NCBI RefSeq assembly: GCF_003259955.1
Contig: NZ_QLMK01000011.1
Coordinates: 1-64,000, forward strand
Length of the DNA stretch: 64,000 bases
Source: Falsochrobactrum ovis
Lineage (GTDB): Bacteria; Pseudomonadota; Alphaproteobacteria; Rhizobiales; Rhizobiaceae
Direction: 5' to 3'
The notes below the pieces were generated by a model. That model was not told the origin of the DNA and searched no databases. It saw only the letters and a program-made list of their open reading frames with translations. A program made the translations under genes and the position numbers. Of this stretch, positions 43,254-52,216 are shown in pieces (positions within the stretch are counted from its first letter, which is position 1; every line of letters starts with the position of its first letter).

Positions 43254-44219
43254 TTACTTGGCCAGTCCGATGGCTTTCATCGTCTCGCCAAAATTCACGT
43301 CATTGGTGGCCATGAATTCGCCAAATTCCTCGCCGGGCAGGAAACTGGCGCCAAAGCCTTGCGCAGTCATGAATTCATTATACTCGTCGCTTTTAAAAAC
43401 ATTATCGAGCGCGGTGACGAGCCGTTCTTTCACATCATCGGGCAAGTTTTTCGGAGCAACAATCCCGCGCCAAGCACCAAACTCCCAGTCGGAACCTGTT
43501 TCTTCCTTTAAGGTAGGAACATCGGGAAATAGCTTGGAGCGCTCTTTGTTCATATAGGCCAGAGATTTAACTCGTCCTGCCTCGATCAATGCACGCGCTT
43601 CAACCAGCGAAGAAGGCACGATATCGGTGCCGCCGGATAACAGTTCCTGAAGTCCGCTTGCCGCGCCATCACTTGGAACCCATGTTACTTTGGATGCCTC
43701 AATACCTTCGGAATTAAGCAGACCCGCAATGGCAACATGCCAGCTGGAGCCTTGGCCGCTACCTGTTGCGCGGAAAGTGCCGGGTTCTGAAGTTTTGATA
43801 GCCTCCAGAAGTTCTCCGACCGTTTTATATTTTGAATCCGCTGCAACCTGCACACCAGCCGGGTCCTGGTTCATAAGCGCCAGCGGGGTAAAGACCTCAT
43901 AGGTGAGATCTGTCAGTCCCAGCCAATGCATGAGGTTGACTTCAGTGGTTGCCAGACCGAGCGTGTAGCCATCTGGGGCCGCATCTGCCATGGCAGAGTG
44001 TCCAACCACGCCCGAACCGCCCGTGCGGTTTACAACATTGACGGATTGGCCCAGTTCCTTTTCGAGGCCAACGGCAATAACGCGCGCCACCGCATCGGTT
44101 CCGCCGCCTGCGCCCCAAGCCACCAAGAGTGTAATCGGACGATCAGGATAGTCTGCCAGCGCGGCGCCGGCAGTGGACGAAAGCAGAATGGCTGCTAAAA
44201 GAGTTTTTGCGAATTTCAT
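43254..44219 (-). CDS. Tripartite tricarboxylate transporter, periplasmic binding protein (TctC/Bug family)
   Basis: 321-aa exported binding protein. The signal peptide is MKFAKTLLAAILLSSTAGAA before LADYPDRPITLLVAWGAGGG, the usual Bug-protein opening. The blocks VVNRTGGSGVVGHSAMADAA and SWHVAIAGLLNSEGI follow, and PDVPTLKEETGSDWEFGAWR is the family's C-terminal signature. It captures a carboxylate or related small molecule for TctAB; the ligand cannot be predicted. Confidence 0.86.
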   Translation of the reverse strand: MKFAKTLLAAILLSSTAGAALADYPDRPITLLVAWGAGGGTDAVARVIAVGLEKELGQSVNVVNRTGGSGVVGHSAMADAAPDGYTLGLATTEVNLMHWLGLTDLTYEVFTPLALMNQDPAGVQVAADSKYKTVGELLEAIKTSEPGTFRATGSGQGSSWHVAIAGLLNSEGIEASKVTWVPSDGAASGLQELLSGGTDIVPSSLVEARALIEAGRVKSLAYMNKERSKLFPDVPTLKEETGSDWEFGAWRGIVAPKNLPDDVKERLVTALDNVFKSDEYNEFMTAQGFGASFLPGEEFGEFMATNDVNFGETMKAIGLAK

Positions 44220-44313
44220 ATCATTCCTCCCAAGTACTAAGTTAGTCCAGTGTTGTTTGCTGACGATCCGTCCGATCCTCCTCTGATCGTTCAGATAGTT
44301 ATCGCGCAGATCG

Positions 44314-45096
44314 TTATAGGCCTCCAGTCACAGTAATTAGCGTGCCAGTCACAAAGCCCGAACCGGGCGATGCCAGCCAAAGCGCTGCTTTCGCAATATC
44401 GTCCGGTTCAGCAATTCGTCCCATTGGCGTCAGAGCTGCAATTTTTGCAGGTCTTTCAGGATTACCACCTTGTGTGTGGATTCTCGTATTTGTGGTGCCA
44501 ACGCGAATTCCGTTGACCCGAATTCCTTCGGGTGCAAGTTCTTTACCGCTTCCGATGGTGATGGTTTCAACAGCGCCCTTTGAAGCCGCATAATGAATAT
44601 ATTCATTAGGGCTGCCCAGGGCGGCTGCAAGTGATGACATATTGATAATCGAACCACCATTACCGCCTTTGCGGGTGGACATTCTGCGTGACGCCTCCTG
44701 AGTGCAATAGACTACGCCAAAAGTGTTGACGGCGAAAGTGCGTTCCAGCTCCTCTTGTTGAAGCTCCTCCATCCGACAGGCTTTGCCGATGATACCAGCA
44801 TTATTGATCAAAGAGCTGAGGCGACCGAGCGCTTTGTCACATGCAAGAAAGAGCTGTTCGACCTCTTTGCGGTCACCGATATTGGCCTGAACAGCCACAG
44901 CGCGTGCACCCGCTGTCTGGCAATCCCTGACAACCTGCTCTGCTGCGTCGGTGTCACTTAAATAGTTGACGCAGACATCATATCCCTCTGCAGCAAAAAG
45001 CCTTGCAGTTGCGGCGCCAATGCCGTGACTGGCTCCGGTCACAAGGACAATAGGCCTTTCAGGCTTTCTGCCGTAAGACACTACCGTTTCCGCCAT
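44314..45096 (-). CDS. Short-chain dehydrogenase/reductase (SDR)
   Basis: 260-aa classical SDR. Cofactor motif TGASHGIGAATARLF near residue 20, LINNAGIIGKA near 90, catalytic YIHYAASKGAVETI near 160, and a C-terminal GFVTGTLITVTGGL. The Asn-Tyr-Lys residues are intact. Its ATG overlaps the last base of the alcohol dehydrogenase stop. With that enzyme it probably handles the alcohol or ketone form of the imported compound. Confidence 0.86.
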   Translation of the reverse strand: MAETVVSYGRKPERPIVLVTGASHGIGAATARLFAAEGYDVCVNYLSDTDAAEQVVRDCQTAGARAVAVQANIGDRKEVEQLFLACDKALGRLSSLINNAGIIGKACRMEELQQEELERTFAVNTFGVVYCTQEASRRMSTRKGGNGGSIINMSSLAAALGSPNEYIHYAASKGAVETITIGSGKELAPEGIRVNGIRVGTTNTRIHTQGGNPERPAKIAALTPMGRIAEPDDIAKAALWLASPGSGFVTGTLITVTGGL

Positions 45097-46223
45097 TACA
45101 TCACGCTTTCCAAAATATCTTTATATTCCTGCGCGCTGAGGTCTCGCGGGTTTGATTGATGGCTGTGATCGGCAAGTGCACGCTCGCATGTCCAATCGAA
45201 CACGTCGCGCGTCACGCCAAGGTCAGACAGTTTGGCGGGTATGCCCAATTTCCGATTCAGCTCATCTAACGCATCGGCAAGCGTAGTGCCCGAAAGGCCG
45301 GCGACTTTTTCAAGGTGAGCAATTTTATTTGCAGCTTCAGCAATGACAGCGTTGGCTCGCAGGACCGGAGGCATCAAAATAGCGTTTAGCGTGCCGTGAT
45401 GCAGTTTGAGTTCCTTAAGGCCTCCCAGCGCATGGCTGAGCGCATGAACCGCGCCAAGCCCTTTTTGGAAAGTAAGGCCACCCTGCAAGGCCCCCATCAT
45501 CAGGTCTGTGCGTGCTTCGATGTTTGACCCATCGGCAAATGCGATTGGCAGCGCATTCCAGACTCGTTCAAAGCCGTCAACGGCGATAGCTTCTGCGGGT
45601 GGGTTATATCGAGGCGAAAGATAGGTTTCGATACAATGTGATAATGCATCAAGGCCTGTCGCCGCTGTGAGGGCTGGGGGAAGCCCCAGCGTTAGTTCTG
45701 GATCACAAATAGCGCGGCGGGGAATGAGATAGGGACTAATAAAGCCAAGCTTGCGGCCATCATCAAGAGTGATAAGTGCGGCGCGCCCAACTTCCGAGCC
45801 TGTGCCCGCGGTGGTTGGAATTGCAATAAGAGGCGCTACAGCGCTGCTGATTTTTGGAATTCCGCCCAAGATCGCGGCATATTGTTCGAGCTCGCCTTCA
45901 TGTGTCGCAAGAAGTGCAACGCCCTTTGCCAGATCAATTGGCGAGCCGCCGCCGATGGCAATCACCCCGTCACAGCCCTGCGATCTGTAGACCTCCAGCG
46001 CTTCTTTCACACCGGTTTCGGTTGGATTTGTCGGGACATCAAGAAAGCGGGGCGCGGTAGCAATGATCTCCAGCCCTTTGCGGTCTAAAAGACCGGCTGC
46101 TTTCACACCATGATCGCTTATAATCAGTGGTTTCTTAATAGATATGTCGCTTAAGGTTTGTTCAAGAGAAGCAACCGAACCTGCACCAAAGTGAATGGTT
46201 GTCAGGTAATTTATAATATGCAT
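45096..46223 (-). CDS. Iron-containing alcohol dehydrogenase family protein
   Basis: 375-aa group III dehydrogenase (maleylacetate reductase/butanol dehydrogenase-like). NAD binding is seen in VIAIGGGSPIDLAKGVALLA near residue 90 and PTTAGTGSEVGRAALIT near 135; iron ligands in LDALSHCIETYLSPRYNPPA and AVHALSHALGGLKELKLHHG. GGGAGATGAG precedes ATG 46223. It is the first gene of the TTT operon; the substrate is unknown, with 4-carbon hydroxy acids or aromatic ring-cleavage products possible. Confidence 0.85.
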   Translation of the reverse strand: MHIINYLTTIHFGAGSVASLEQTLSDISIKKPLIISDHGVKAAGLLDRKGLEIIATAPRFLDVPTNPTETGVKEALEVYRSQGCDGVIAIGGGSPIDLAKGVALLATHEGELEQYAAILGGIPKISSAVAPLIAIPTTAGTGSEVGRAALITLDDGRKLGFISPYLIPRRAICDPELTLGLPPALTAATGLDALSHCIETYLSPRYNPPAEAIAVDGFERVWNALPIAFADGSNIEARTDLMMGALQGGLTFQKGLGAVHALSHALGGLKELKLHHGTLNAILMPPVLRANAVIAEAANKIAHLEKVAGLSGTTLADALDELNRKLGIPAKLSDLGVTRDVFDWTCERALADHSHQSNPRDLSAQEYKDILESVM

Positions 46224-47005
46224 CTCATCTCCCTAAATTATTGTGTTATTCCCCTCAGGGCGTCAGTTCATTCAATCAATATCCACGAAAGAGACAGCCG
46301 TTATAGAATTGCTCAAAATGCTGAGCAAAATCTCAGGAGCAAACGGATTTTCTGAACTCCATATTGCTCTTTCTAGCTGTGTTGTGGCTGCCTCCCTTAG
46401 CAAAAACTACCAACCTGTATCCATAATGTGGGCAGAATGCCCATTCGATGGTTACCAAGGTGGCAAAAATTGTCAATAAGCTTCCGAAAGGAAGTTTGTT
46501 TTTTTCCATTGGCAGATTCCGAAACTCGAATGGCTCTGACCCGGGTCGGAAGCCGCACACGCGCGAAAAGAGTACATAATACGTCTATTGATCGGATAAG
46601 TCCGCATAAATTTACGGTAATGGTTCTGGCTACCGTCATTGCGACCCTCCAGATCAGACTAAAAACAACTGCGATTACACGATGAATGACGGCGCGCTTA
46701 TTGAAAGGGACATAATGGCCTCATCCGAAAATGGTGTTTTCTAGAAATTTATGGCGGTGTTGCAAGCCCATGGCGGTGATTCTTGTAGGGCCGACATAGC
46801 GGATTTCATCAGGTGGGGCCTCATCGCAGGCGTGAGCATCAGCATCCCAGTTTACCGATATGATGATAGCAGACATGCCGATTATGCGCGGATGATTAAA
46901 GATACCGCCGCAGCCATTACAAAGGCTCTAAGCAAATGTTGTAAGGTGAGCCTGCCTTTGCTCGGTTGGCTACGGTTCAGGCTCACCTCGAACTTATTAT
47001 AAGGT
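46224..47005. other. Long stretch without a confident gene
   Basis: Several short frames occur on both strands, none convincing. The most protein-like piece is at 46751-46945 (+), reading GLIAGVSISIPVYRYDDSRH and ARMIKDTAAAITKALSK, probably the tail of a lost gene I cannot name. An inverted repeat AGGTGAGCCTG/CAGGCTCACCT lies at 46944-46954/46978-46988, just beyond the end of the YciF-type gene, where it could act as a 3' hairpin. Confidence 0.5.
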
Positions 47006-47515
47006 CTATCTTTTGGCCGTGTTGCTATCGTCAAAAGTGAGGGCGAGAAATTTCTGGGTTGTTGCGCCGAGATTCTCTTTTAGCCATTGAGCCATCTCGA
47101 TTTCTTCCTGAAGGTTTTGCTCGCAGAGTTGTGCGATTTCTTCTTCATTTACCGTGCGTGCTGCGGCAATAAGCATAGTATAAGACGCGATTTCCATAGC
47201 TTCGAAGGAAAAGCTCGCCAAAGACCCCTTCATCACTTCGTCGCCGGCAAACATGCCGCTCATCGCTTGGCCCATAGCCATGATCTTGGCGCCCGCATCT
47301 TTGACGCCGGAATGGGATTCGCCTAATCGATCAAGGCATTGCTCCAGACGTGCGGCCTGAGATTTGGTTTCCCGAATATGCATTTCAATTCGGGCAGAGA
47401 GTTCCGGATAGTTTTCCAGACGTCCGACCAATCCATTTAGCATGGTTTCCGCCTGCTCTTCCATTGCATGGGCATCGCGCAACCATTGCACCAACCATTC
47501 TCTTGCATCTGTCAT
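47006..47515 (-). CDS. YciE/YciF-family (DUF892) ferritin-like protein
   Basis: 169-aa four-helix-bundle protein. Characteristic blocks are DAHAMEEQAETMLNGLVGRL near residue 14, MHIRETKSQAARLEQCLDRL near 45, and EMEQ-like carboxylate patterns EAMEIASYTMLIAAA and EEEIAQLCEQNLQEEIEM. Family members bind di-iron and accumulate under osmotic or general stress. AGGAGGAAGCTT lies before ATG 47515. It neighbours a YetF-type gene, a pairing common in stress regions. Confidence 0.8.
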   Translation of the reverse strand: MTDAREWLVQWLRDAHAMEEQAETMLNGLVGRLENYPELSARIEMHIRETKSQAARLEQCLDRLGESHSGVKDAGAKIMAMGQAMSGMFAGDEVMKGSLASFSFEAMEIASYTMLIAAARTVNEEEIAQLCEQNLQEEIEMAQWLKENLGATTQKFLALTFDDSNTAKR

Positions 47516-47589
47516 AAGCTTCCTCCTTTTCTGAACTCATTTAACAGCTCAGATTGAGGTTTGTTCCTAAAGCAAAGCGGATGTTCAAA

Positions 47590-48282
47590 TCATTCCGGAC
47601 GGGTCCAATCGTCATGATGGCAATGCGGACAATGAAGCCCGTTTGCGGCGTGTGCTGGTTCTACTATTCCGCAATGTCGACAGCAGCGCGCTTCGCCTGG
47701 TTCGGGCTCGGGAAGGTCAGGAGATTGAGGCACGAGATCATGGGGCGGCACGATTGGGAGTCCTGGTTTCGCTTTTTGATAGCGAAACACGCTTACATCC
47801 CCATCTGCCTCCATAAAGGCCCATTCTACTTCCCCCAAATTACGGACACCATGCAGCCGAAGCCGTTCCATCACTTCCAATTCGTTCATATCTCGACGCG
47901 ATGCCCCAACTTGGTCGATCACACCATCGCGAACCAGTGTCGTGGGAGAATTATCAAATACGGATTTTAAGGGTGCCCAATTATGTATCCATCGATCAAT
48001 AAATTTCGTAACTATGATGATTACGGTTATCGCGGCTAGAGCATGGAGTATTGGGACATCTGCATAAAATGCAACGTCCCCAACGGCCGAGCCGAGCGCT
48101 ATGATGAGGACAAAATCGACCAAAGACATTTGGGCGACTGCACGGCCGCTTAATAGTCGCAGTAAAGCAAAACAATAAACATAAGAGATTATGCTTCGGA
48201 ATATGATCTCGCCGAAAAACAGCAAAGGTGCATCGCCTATCCACATGCGGGTGGCTTCGAAGGCGACTACTGGCTCTTCCAC
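47590..48282 (-). CDS. YetF/DUF421-family membrane protein with C-terminal zinc-ribbon-like tail
   Basis: 230 aa. Three N-terminal helices (IIFRSIISYVYCFALLRLLS, MSLVDFVLIIALGSAVGDVA, ILHALAAITVIIIVTKFID) are followed by the YetF cytoplasmic domain (NSPTTLVRDGVIDQVGASRR, MNELEVMERLRLHGVRNLGE). The last 40 residues carry two Cys pairs (CCRHCG and HCPHC), as in a small zinc ribbon, unusual for the family. It starts at GTG 48282 after GGAGG. Function unknown; relatives affect spore or membrane stress. Confidence 0.8.
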   Translation of the reverse strand: MEEPVVAFEATRMWIGDAPLLFFGEIIFRSIISYVYCFALLRLLSGRAVAQMSLVDFVLIIALGSAVGDVAFYADVPILHALAAITVIIIVTKFIDRWIHNWAPLKSVFDNSPTTLVRDGVIDQVGASRRDMNELEVMERLRLHGVRNLGEVEWAFMEADGDVSVFRYQKAKPGLPIVPPHDLVPQSPDLPEPEPGEARCCRHCGIVEPAHAANGLHCPHCHHDDWTRPE

Positions 48283-48549
48283 GGCATAGCCTCCACGACA
48301 ATGGAAAGATCAATTTCGTAATCTCAAAACGAACTTTGCTTTCCGTTGCTTTCGCTCATCTTGTTCGTACCACAATGTGAATTTGACATAATTGGTTCCG
48401 CTGCTCTGTTTGCTGAGCGCGTTGCAATCAGTCGCGATCTTCTCAAAATTGGGCTGGGCGATTGTCTCGACTTTCTTAATTGGCAACGATAATGTGCGGC
48501 GACTTGCACTTTGTTTTCCATTACCAGCCATTCAATTGGGGGAATTTTT

Positions 48550-49299
48550 ATGACTGATCGCGACGTCATAGTTTCGGGAAGTTTCAACACGCGCGACTTA
48601 GGTGGATATCGCACTAAGCACGGGAAATTGGCGTGGAGAAAGACGTTCCGATCAGGCAATATGTGCAAGGTAGATCAGACTGGGATCCTCGCTTTAAAAC
48701 AGCTAGGCGTCACACGTATCATTGACTTGAGAAGCCAGAAAGAAAGAGATGCTGAGCCGGACCCCATTAGGGCTGGTGACAATATTGAATTAATTTCGAT
48801 CCCACTCTTTGATGATCTTAATCCAAATCAACTTCCAGGTGGCAATGCATTACTAGATCTTTATTTGGATGCACTTAAAACGCATGGAATGTCATTTATA
48901 GAAGTATTACGGAAAATCGGTGAGTGCCGTGACGCGGTTCTCTTTCACTGCACTGCAGGAAAAGATCGCACCGGGTTAATTGCAGCCTTGTTGCTGTCCT
49001 TATCCGGGGTGGCACGAGCTGATATTATTAATGACTATGCAATGACCGCCGATCGCTTAGGGCCGCTCTTGATGGAGCTTGAGAAGACTGTCGGGGCATT
49101 TAATCTTAATAAAGCAGACTTTATGCCGATGCTGGAAAGTAATCCAATAACAATGTCAAAGACATTGGACTGGCTTGATAGCAACTTTGGTGGAGCAGAA
49201 GAATATGTCCGATCTCATGGTTTCACGAACGCTGATTTAGCACAGATCCGATCCCGATGGTGCCTTACGGATCCAGAAATGGTCATGGAAGATGTGTAG
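48550..49299 (+). CDS. Tyrosine-protein phosphatase (Y_phosphatase3 family)
   Basis: 249-aa protein tyrosine/serine phosphatase. The active-site loop is VLFHCTAGKDRTGLIAALLL (C-T-A-G-K-D-R-T, the Cx5R signature) near residue 140. The N-terminal SGSFNTRDLGGYRTKHGKLA is the family opening, and VTRIIDLRSQKERDAEPDP follows. ATG 48550 has GGGGGAA upstream. It may act on phosphotyrosine or phosphoinositide-like substrates. It is the last bacterial gene before the prophage. Confidence 0.85.
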   Translation: MTDRDVIVSGSFNTRDLGGYRTKHGKLAWRKTFRSGNMCKVDQTGILALKQLGVTRIIDLRSQKERDAEPDPIRAGDNIELISIPLFDDLNPNQLPGGNALLDLYLDALKTHGMSFIEVLRKIGECRDAVLFHCTAGKDRTGLIAALLLSLSGVARADIINDYAMTADRLGPLLMELEKTVGAFNLNKADFMPMLESNPITMSKTLDWLDSNFGGAEEYVRSHGFTNADLAQIRSRWCLTDPEMVMEDV

Positions 49300-49589
49300 A
49301 CGCATATGTCGGCCACAGTCTTTTATGCCTTTGTCTGCCTTCTGGCGCTTTTAAGGAAGTTTTGGCACCGGCTCATCAACGGCGTGCCAGCAATATATTT
49401 GGTGCGAAGGGTAAAGAGCTTTGCACCTTAATATCGTTCATCGTCAGTTTTTAACTATTTTGAATAGCGTCCGCGAAACCCAATGAGTGCCCAAAATTTG
49501 TATGCTGGATAGTTGGACCACTGTAGGGTTCGGTTAATTCGCCAATTATTACAAGGAGTTCGAATGGTGGGCGTGACAGGGCCACCATT
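49300..49589. other. Gap between host phosphatase gene and prophage integrase
   Basis: No gene is seen. The left attachment site (attL) should lie here, just beyond the integrase 3' end, but no tRNA or recognisable repeat marks it, and the partner attR is outside the window. A core sequence therefore cannot be given. Confidence 0.4.
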
Positions 49590-50681
49590 TCAGTTTTTGC
49601 CCTTTGATTTTATTGGCTTTTTTGCGATAATTCCCTCACCTGTATTTGGGTGAGGGGCAATTCTGTTCTCTATCTGGTCTGCAACGATGCGACTGGCCTC
49701 TATCCCAAGACGCTTGCGATCAATGCCTCGTGTATAGATTTCTGCGGTAGAAATATTCGTCCATCCATACTGAGCAAGTAGCTGATGTGTAGCGGCGCCG
49801 CCCTCTGCCGCTAGTGTCGCGCTAAGCTTTCTAAGCCCATGGGCTGATTTCTTTACGCCAGCCTCGGCGCAAGCTTCATGGAACCAATTCCCAAAACTAC
49901 CTTCTACAAATGGTTTGCCTTGGCTGCTTTCGATTAAATTGAGACCCTGTCGCGGCGTGGCCTTGATCATATCCAGCAACTCGTCAGACAGTTCTACTGC
50001 TATTCTGGCACCAGTCTTGGCAGTATCCATAGCCAATACGCGGCCATTGATGTGCTGTATACCGACCCGAACAACGTCCGATCTGCGTAGGCCGATTAAT
50101 AACATCAGTTCCATAGCTAAGCGCTGGGATGTCCCAATCGAATGGGTGGTTCGGTAAGCGATAACGTCCTCGATGGTCCAGGGGGGGAAACCGGACGTTT
50201 TATATTCAGGCAGGTCAATGTCTAGCGACGGATCAACCTGCACGTAGCGCATTTTCTTGGCCCATCCGAACAATCCTCGCATCACCTTTAAGAAATTTGC
50301 GGCCATAGCTGGCGTTTCGTGCCGCCTGTCGACAGCTTCCTGAATAACGTCTTGGGTGAAAGAGGCGAGTGCCTTATTGCCATTTCCTTGTAGAACTTTA
50401 TCCATAATAAGGCGCTGCTGCTTGCGTGTAGCGTCAGAGTAATTGGCCCATTTAGCACTTTCGTTCGTGTACTTATCCCAGAGCCATTGTAGAGTTCCGG
50501 TTGGAACGTGTTTAACTGCAACGGGTTCGCCAGCTAATACGGCGCGATAAGCTTCCTTGAAGGCTGGATCATTTGGGCTTGGTAGACGGGTGCGTTTTCC
50601 TTTCCCCATGCGAAAATAATAGACCCACTTGCCATGGCGGGTCTTCTGTCGGTGTACATAGAGAGGAAGCTTTCTCTTCAT
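49590..50681 (-). CDS. Phage integrase (tyrosine recombinase)
   Basis: 363-aa site-specific recombinase. A short N-terminal arm-binding-like domain (YFRMGKGKRTRLPSPND) is followed by a core-binding SAM-like domain (QRLIMDKVLQGNGNKALASF) and the catalytic domain: first Arg in LMLLIGLRRSDVVRV, Lys in DTAKTGARIAVELSD, H-x-L-R in AHGLRKLSATLA, and the tyrosine in TAEIYTRGIDRKRL. ATG 50681 begins MKRKLPLYVH; the longer open frame runs over the small gene upstream. It inserts and excises the prophage. Confidence 0.88.
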   Translation of the reverse strand: MKRKLPLYVHRQKTRHGKWVYYFRMGKGKRTRLPSPNDPAFKEAYRAVLAGEPVAVKHVPTGTLQWLWDKYTNESAKWANYSDATRKQQRLIMDKVLQGNGNKALASFTQDVIQEAVDRRHETPAMAANFLKVMRGLFGWAKKMRYVQVDPSLDIDLPEYKTSGFPPWTIEDVIAYRTTHSIGTSQRLAMELMLLIGLRRSDVVRVGIQHINGRVLAMDTAKTGARIAVELSDELLDMIKATPRQGLNLIESSQGKPFVEGSFGNWFHEACAEAGVKKSAHGLRKLSATLAAEGGAATHQLLAQYGWTNISTAEIYTRGIDRKRLGIEASRIVADQIENRIAPHPNTGEGIIAKKPIKSKGKN

Positions 50682-50691
50682 TCGATAACTG

Positions 50692-50862
50692 TCATAGTAC
50701 GGGGCGGCTATAGTCAATACCGCTTGATTCACTATTGGGTTTATCCGGTACGACTGTGATTGTGGTATCGCCGGTGCGAATGATGATCTTGCAGCCGTTT
50801 TCATTGGCAACTTCGGCATACCGCTTGAGATCATTTTTGCGGATCGTGGCTGGCCTAGTCAT
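50692..50862 (-). CDS. Small phage protein upstream of the integrase
   Basis: 56 aa, starting MTRPATIRKNDLKRYAEVAN. The N-terminus (R-K-N-D-L-K-R-Y) followed by a beta segment CKIIIRTGDTTITVVPDK resembles small proteins that sit directly before integrases in rhizobial prophages; an excisionase or integrase accessory role is a guess from position. The ATG overlaps the upstream stop (ATGA), and the integrase ATG lies 10 bp after its stop. Confidence 0.65.
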   Translation of the reverse strand: MTRPATIRKNDLKRYAEVANENGCKIIIRTGDTTITVVPDKPNSESSGIDYSRPVL

Positions 50863-51017
50863 CCCTTCTTCTCCCCTAATGGGCTGGCTGCGGGGATGGC
50901 CTCTGTCACTTCTCGTCGCTCATGCGTATCAAGGCCCATGCATCCGTCTTCGCTGTAATGATCAAGCGCCGCCTGTACGGCCTGCTCTGGTATGGTCATG
51001 GCTTGTGCGTCCGCCAT
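50859..51017 (-). CDS. Small phage protein, unknown function
   Basis: 52 aa (MADAQAMTIPEQAVQAALDH, later GLDTHERREVTEAI). Soluble and acidic, without a recognised domain. Supported by its overlaps: its ATG shares a base with the stop of the upstream gene, and its TGA overlaps the ATG of the gene before the integrase. Confidence 0.6.
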   Translation of the reverse strand: MADAQAMTIPEQAVQAALDHYSEDGCMGLDTHERREVTEAIPAASPLGEKKG

Positions 51018-51226
51018 CACCGCAACTCCTTCATCGCAGCAACGAAATCAATAATCGGCTTAAGGTTGATGGTTGCCTCTGTCCCATCATCGAGGATCAT
51101 AAACAGCGTATTGCCTTCGCAGCGGTGCAGTGATGCATCTTCATCGAAATAATCGGACACGTTATCAAGCTGGCACTTTGCTTGAAAAATCAGGTCTTCG
51201 TAGTCAATCATCGGGGTCAGTTTCAC
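51017..51226 (-). CDS. Small phage protein, unknown function
   Basis: 69 aa, acidic (MKLTPMIDYEDLIFQAKCQL, then NTLFMILDDGTEATINLKPI). No recognised domain. It overlaps the HNH gene (start inside its stop) and the next gene, as in the rest of this operon. Confidence 0.6.
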   Translation of the reverse strand: MKLTPMIDYEDLIFQAKCQLDNVSDYFDEDASLHRCEGNTLFMILDDGTEATINLKPIIDFVAAMKELR

Positions 51227-51627
51227 GATGGGATACCTTCGCTAACAGGGTGACCGAATACGTCGCGCTTCCGTGGTGGGAGTTGTTTGTTGAGGCGTTT
51301 GGGTGATTTATCCTTGGTGGCGAGTTTTGAAGTTGGTCGTTTCATTCCAAGGTGTTTTTCTTCTCGCCTTTTTGCTTCTGCAATGACGGCAATGTCCTGT
51401 TTGGTTTTCGGCTTATGGCAGCATTCTACTCCGAGAAGCTGGCCGTCCTTTGCGGTAAGGCGCTGGCTCTTATCAATCTCAAGTGCATCGGGTTTGATGT
51501 GATCGACGTGATAAGGCTTCTTGCCCAATATTAGACCGCACCCCTCACAGGCGATTTCGCCGTTTGGGAGCATGGCGCGCTTAACTATTTCGGCGTAAAC
51601 TTTCTTACTGAATTCACGTCTAGCCAT
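51223..51627 (-). CDS. HNH endonuclease-like phage protein
   Basis: 134 aa. A zinc/HNH pattern is visible: CEGCGLILGKKPYHVDHIKP near residues 25-45 and VECCHKPKTKQDIA near 70-84. The C-terminus is very basic. Phage HNH proteins nick or cut DNA during packaging or recombination; this one lies in the early left operon, so a recombination role is more likely (inference). ATG 51627 follows an in-frame GTG and a GGAGGATGT box. Confidence 0.72.
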   Translation of the reverse strand: MARREFSKKVYAEIVKRAMLPNGEIACEGCGLILGKKPYHVDHIKPDALEIDKSQRLTAKDGQLLGVECCHKPKTKQDIAVIAEAKRREEKHLGMKRPTSKLATKDKSPKRLNKQLPPRKRDVFGHPVSEGIPS

Positions 51628-51803
51628 CACACATCCTCCGAGAAGTCAGTTGCGGACAGAACAATGTCTAGGTGCTGCGCAAACTCAAGATCGGTCAGCT
51701 GGCGCACTTCACGTGCAAGCTGAGTGTGCGTTTCCACATATCTTGCGGCGTTAGCTTTCGTACGGTGTGCATACGATGGAGCGCGTAAGGGAATGGCGGT
51801 CAT
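51627..51803 (-). CDS. Small phage protein, unknown function
   Basis: 58 aa, starting MTAIPLRAPSYAHRTKANAA and ending LDIVLSATDFSEDV. Basic N-terminus and helical acidic C-terminus; no recognised domain. Its ATG overlaps the stop of the upstream gene and its stop overlaps the HNH start. Confidence 0.6.
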   Translation of the reverse strand: MTAIPLRAPSYAHRTKANAARYVETHTQLAREVRQLTDLEFAQHLDIVLSATDFSEDV

Positions 51804-52216
51804 GCTGCCTCCAAAAATGCTAGAGGATCGTAGCCGACAGCTTCGGCGAGCTTCGCCATTGCTTGATCCATGTAGGTGCAGAATTCCTCATGGTTCATGG
51901 CTTCGAACGAGATACTGTCAGTCGCGATGTAAGATGAGCCATCAAGGTTGTATCTAATCTCGACGTAGCCGCAGGCACGCTTAAGAGCGTCGTGGAGCTT
52001 TTCGGAAGTAGGCCATTTACCCGTGGCCTTGACGACTTCATTAAGAGCCTTCCAATAGGTCCGGAGCTGTGGCCTTGATCGTCTTGTCAGTGACACCAAG
52101 TTGAATTCCGTTCCGATGGGGGCAGCCAACAGCATTTCAGCATCGAACCCAGATACTGGCTGTAATCCTCTTGGCGTTTTCCGAACCACGATGTTGGGTT
52201 TTTCTTTTTTAGACAT
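51800..52216 (-). CDS. Phage protein, DUF1367-like
   Basis: 138 aa. The middle (AAPIGTEFNLVSLTRRSRPQ, LRTYWKALNEVVKATGKWPT, SEKLHDALKRACGYVEI) has the pattern of DUF1367/NinB-type phage recombination accessory proteins; this likeness is from memory and tentative. ATG 52216 is preferred because GGAGGTG precedes it. It sits directly after the SSB gene in the early left operon. Confidence 0.6.
   Translation of the reverse strand: MSKKEKPNIVVRKTPRGLQPVSGFDAEMLLAAPIGTEFNLVSLTRRSRPQLRTYWKALNEVVKATGKWPTSEKLHDALKRACGYVEIRYNLDGSSYIATDSISFEAMNHEEFCTYMDQAMAKLAEAVGYDPLAFLEAA

Noticed and set aside
49300-49589. Prophage attL core
   Set aside because: No tRNA and no visible repeat; the matching attR lies beyond the window, so no core can be defined.
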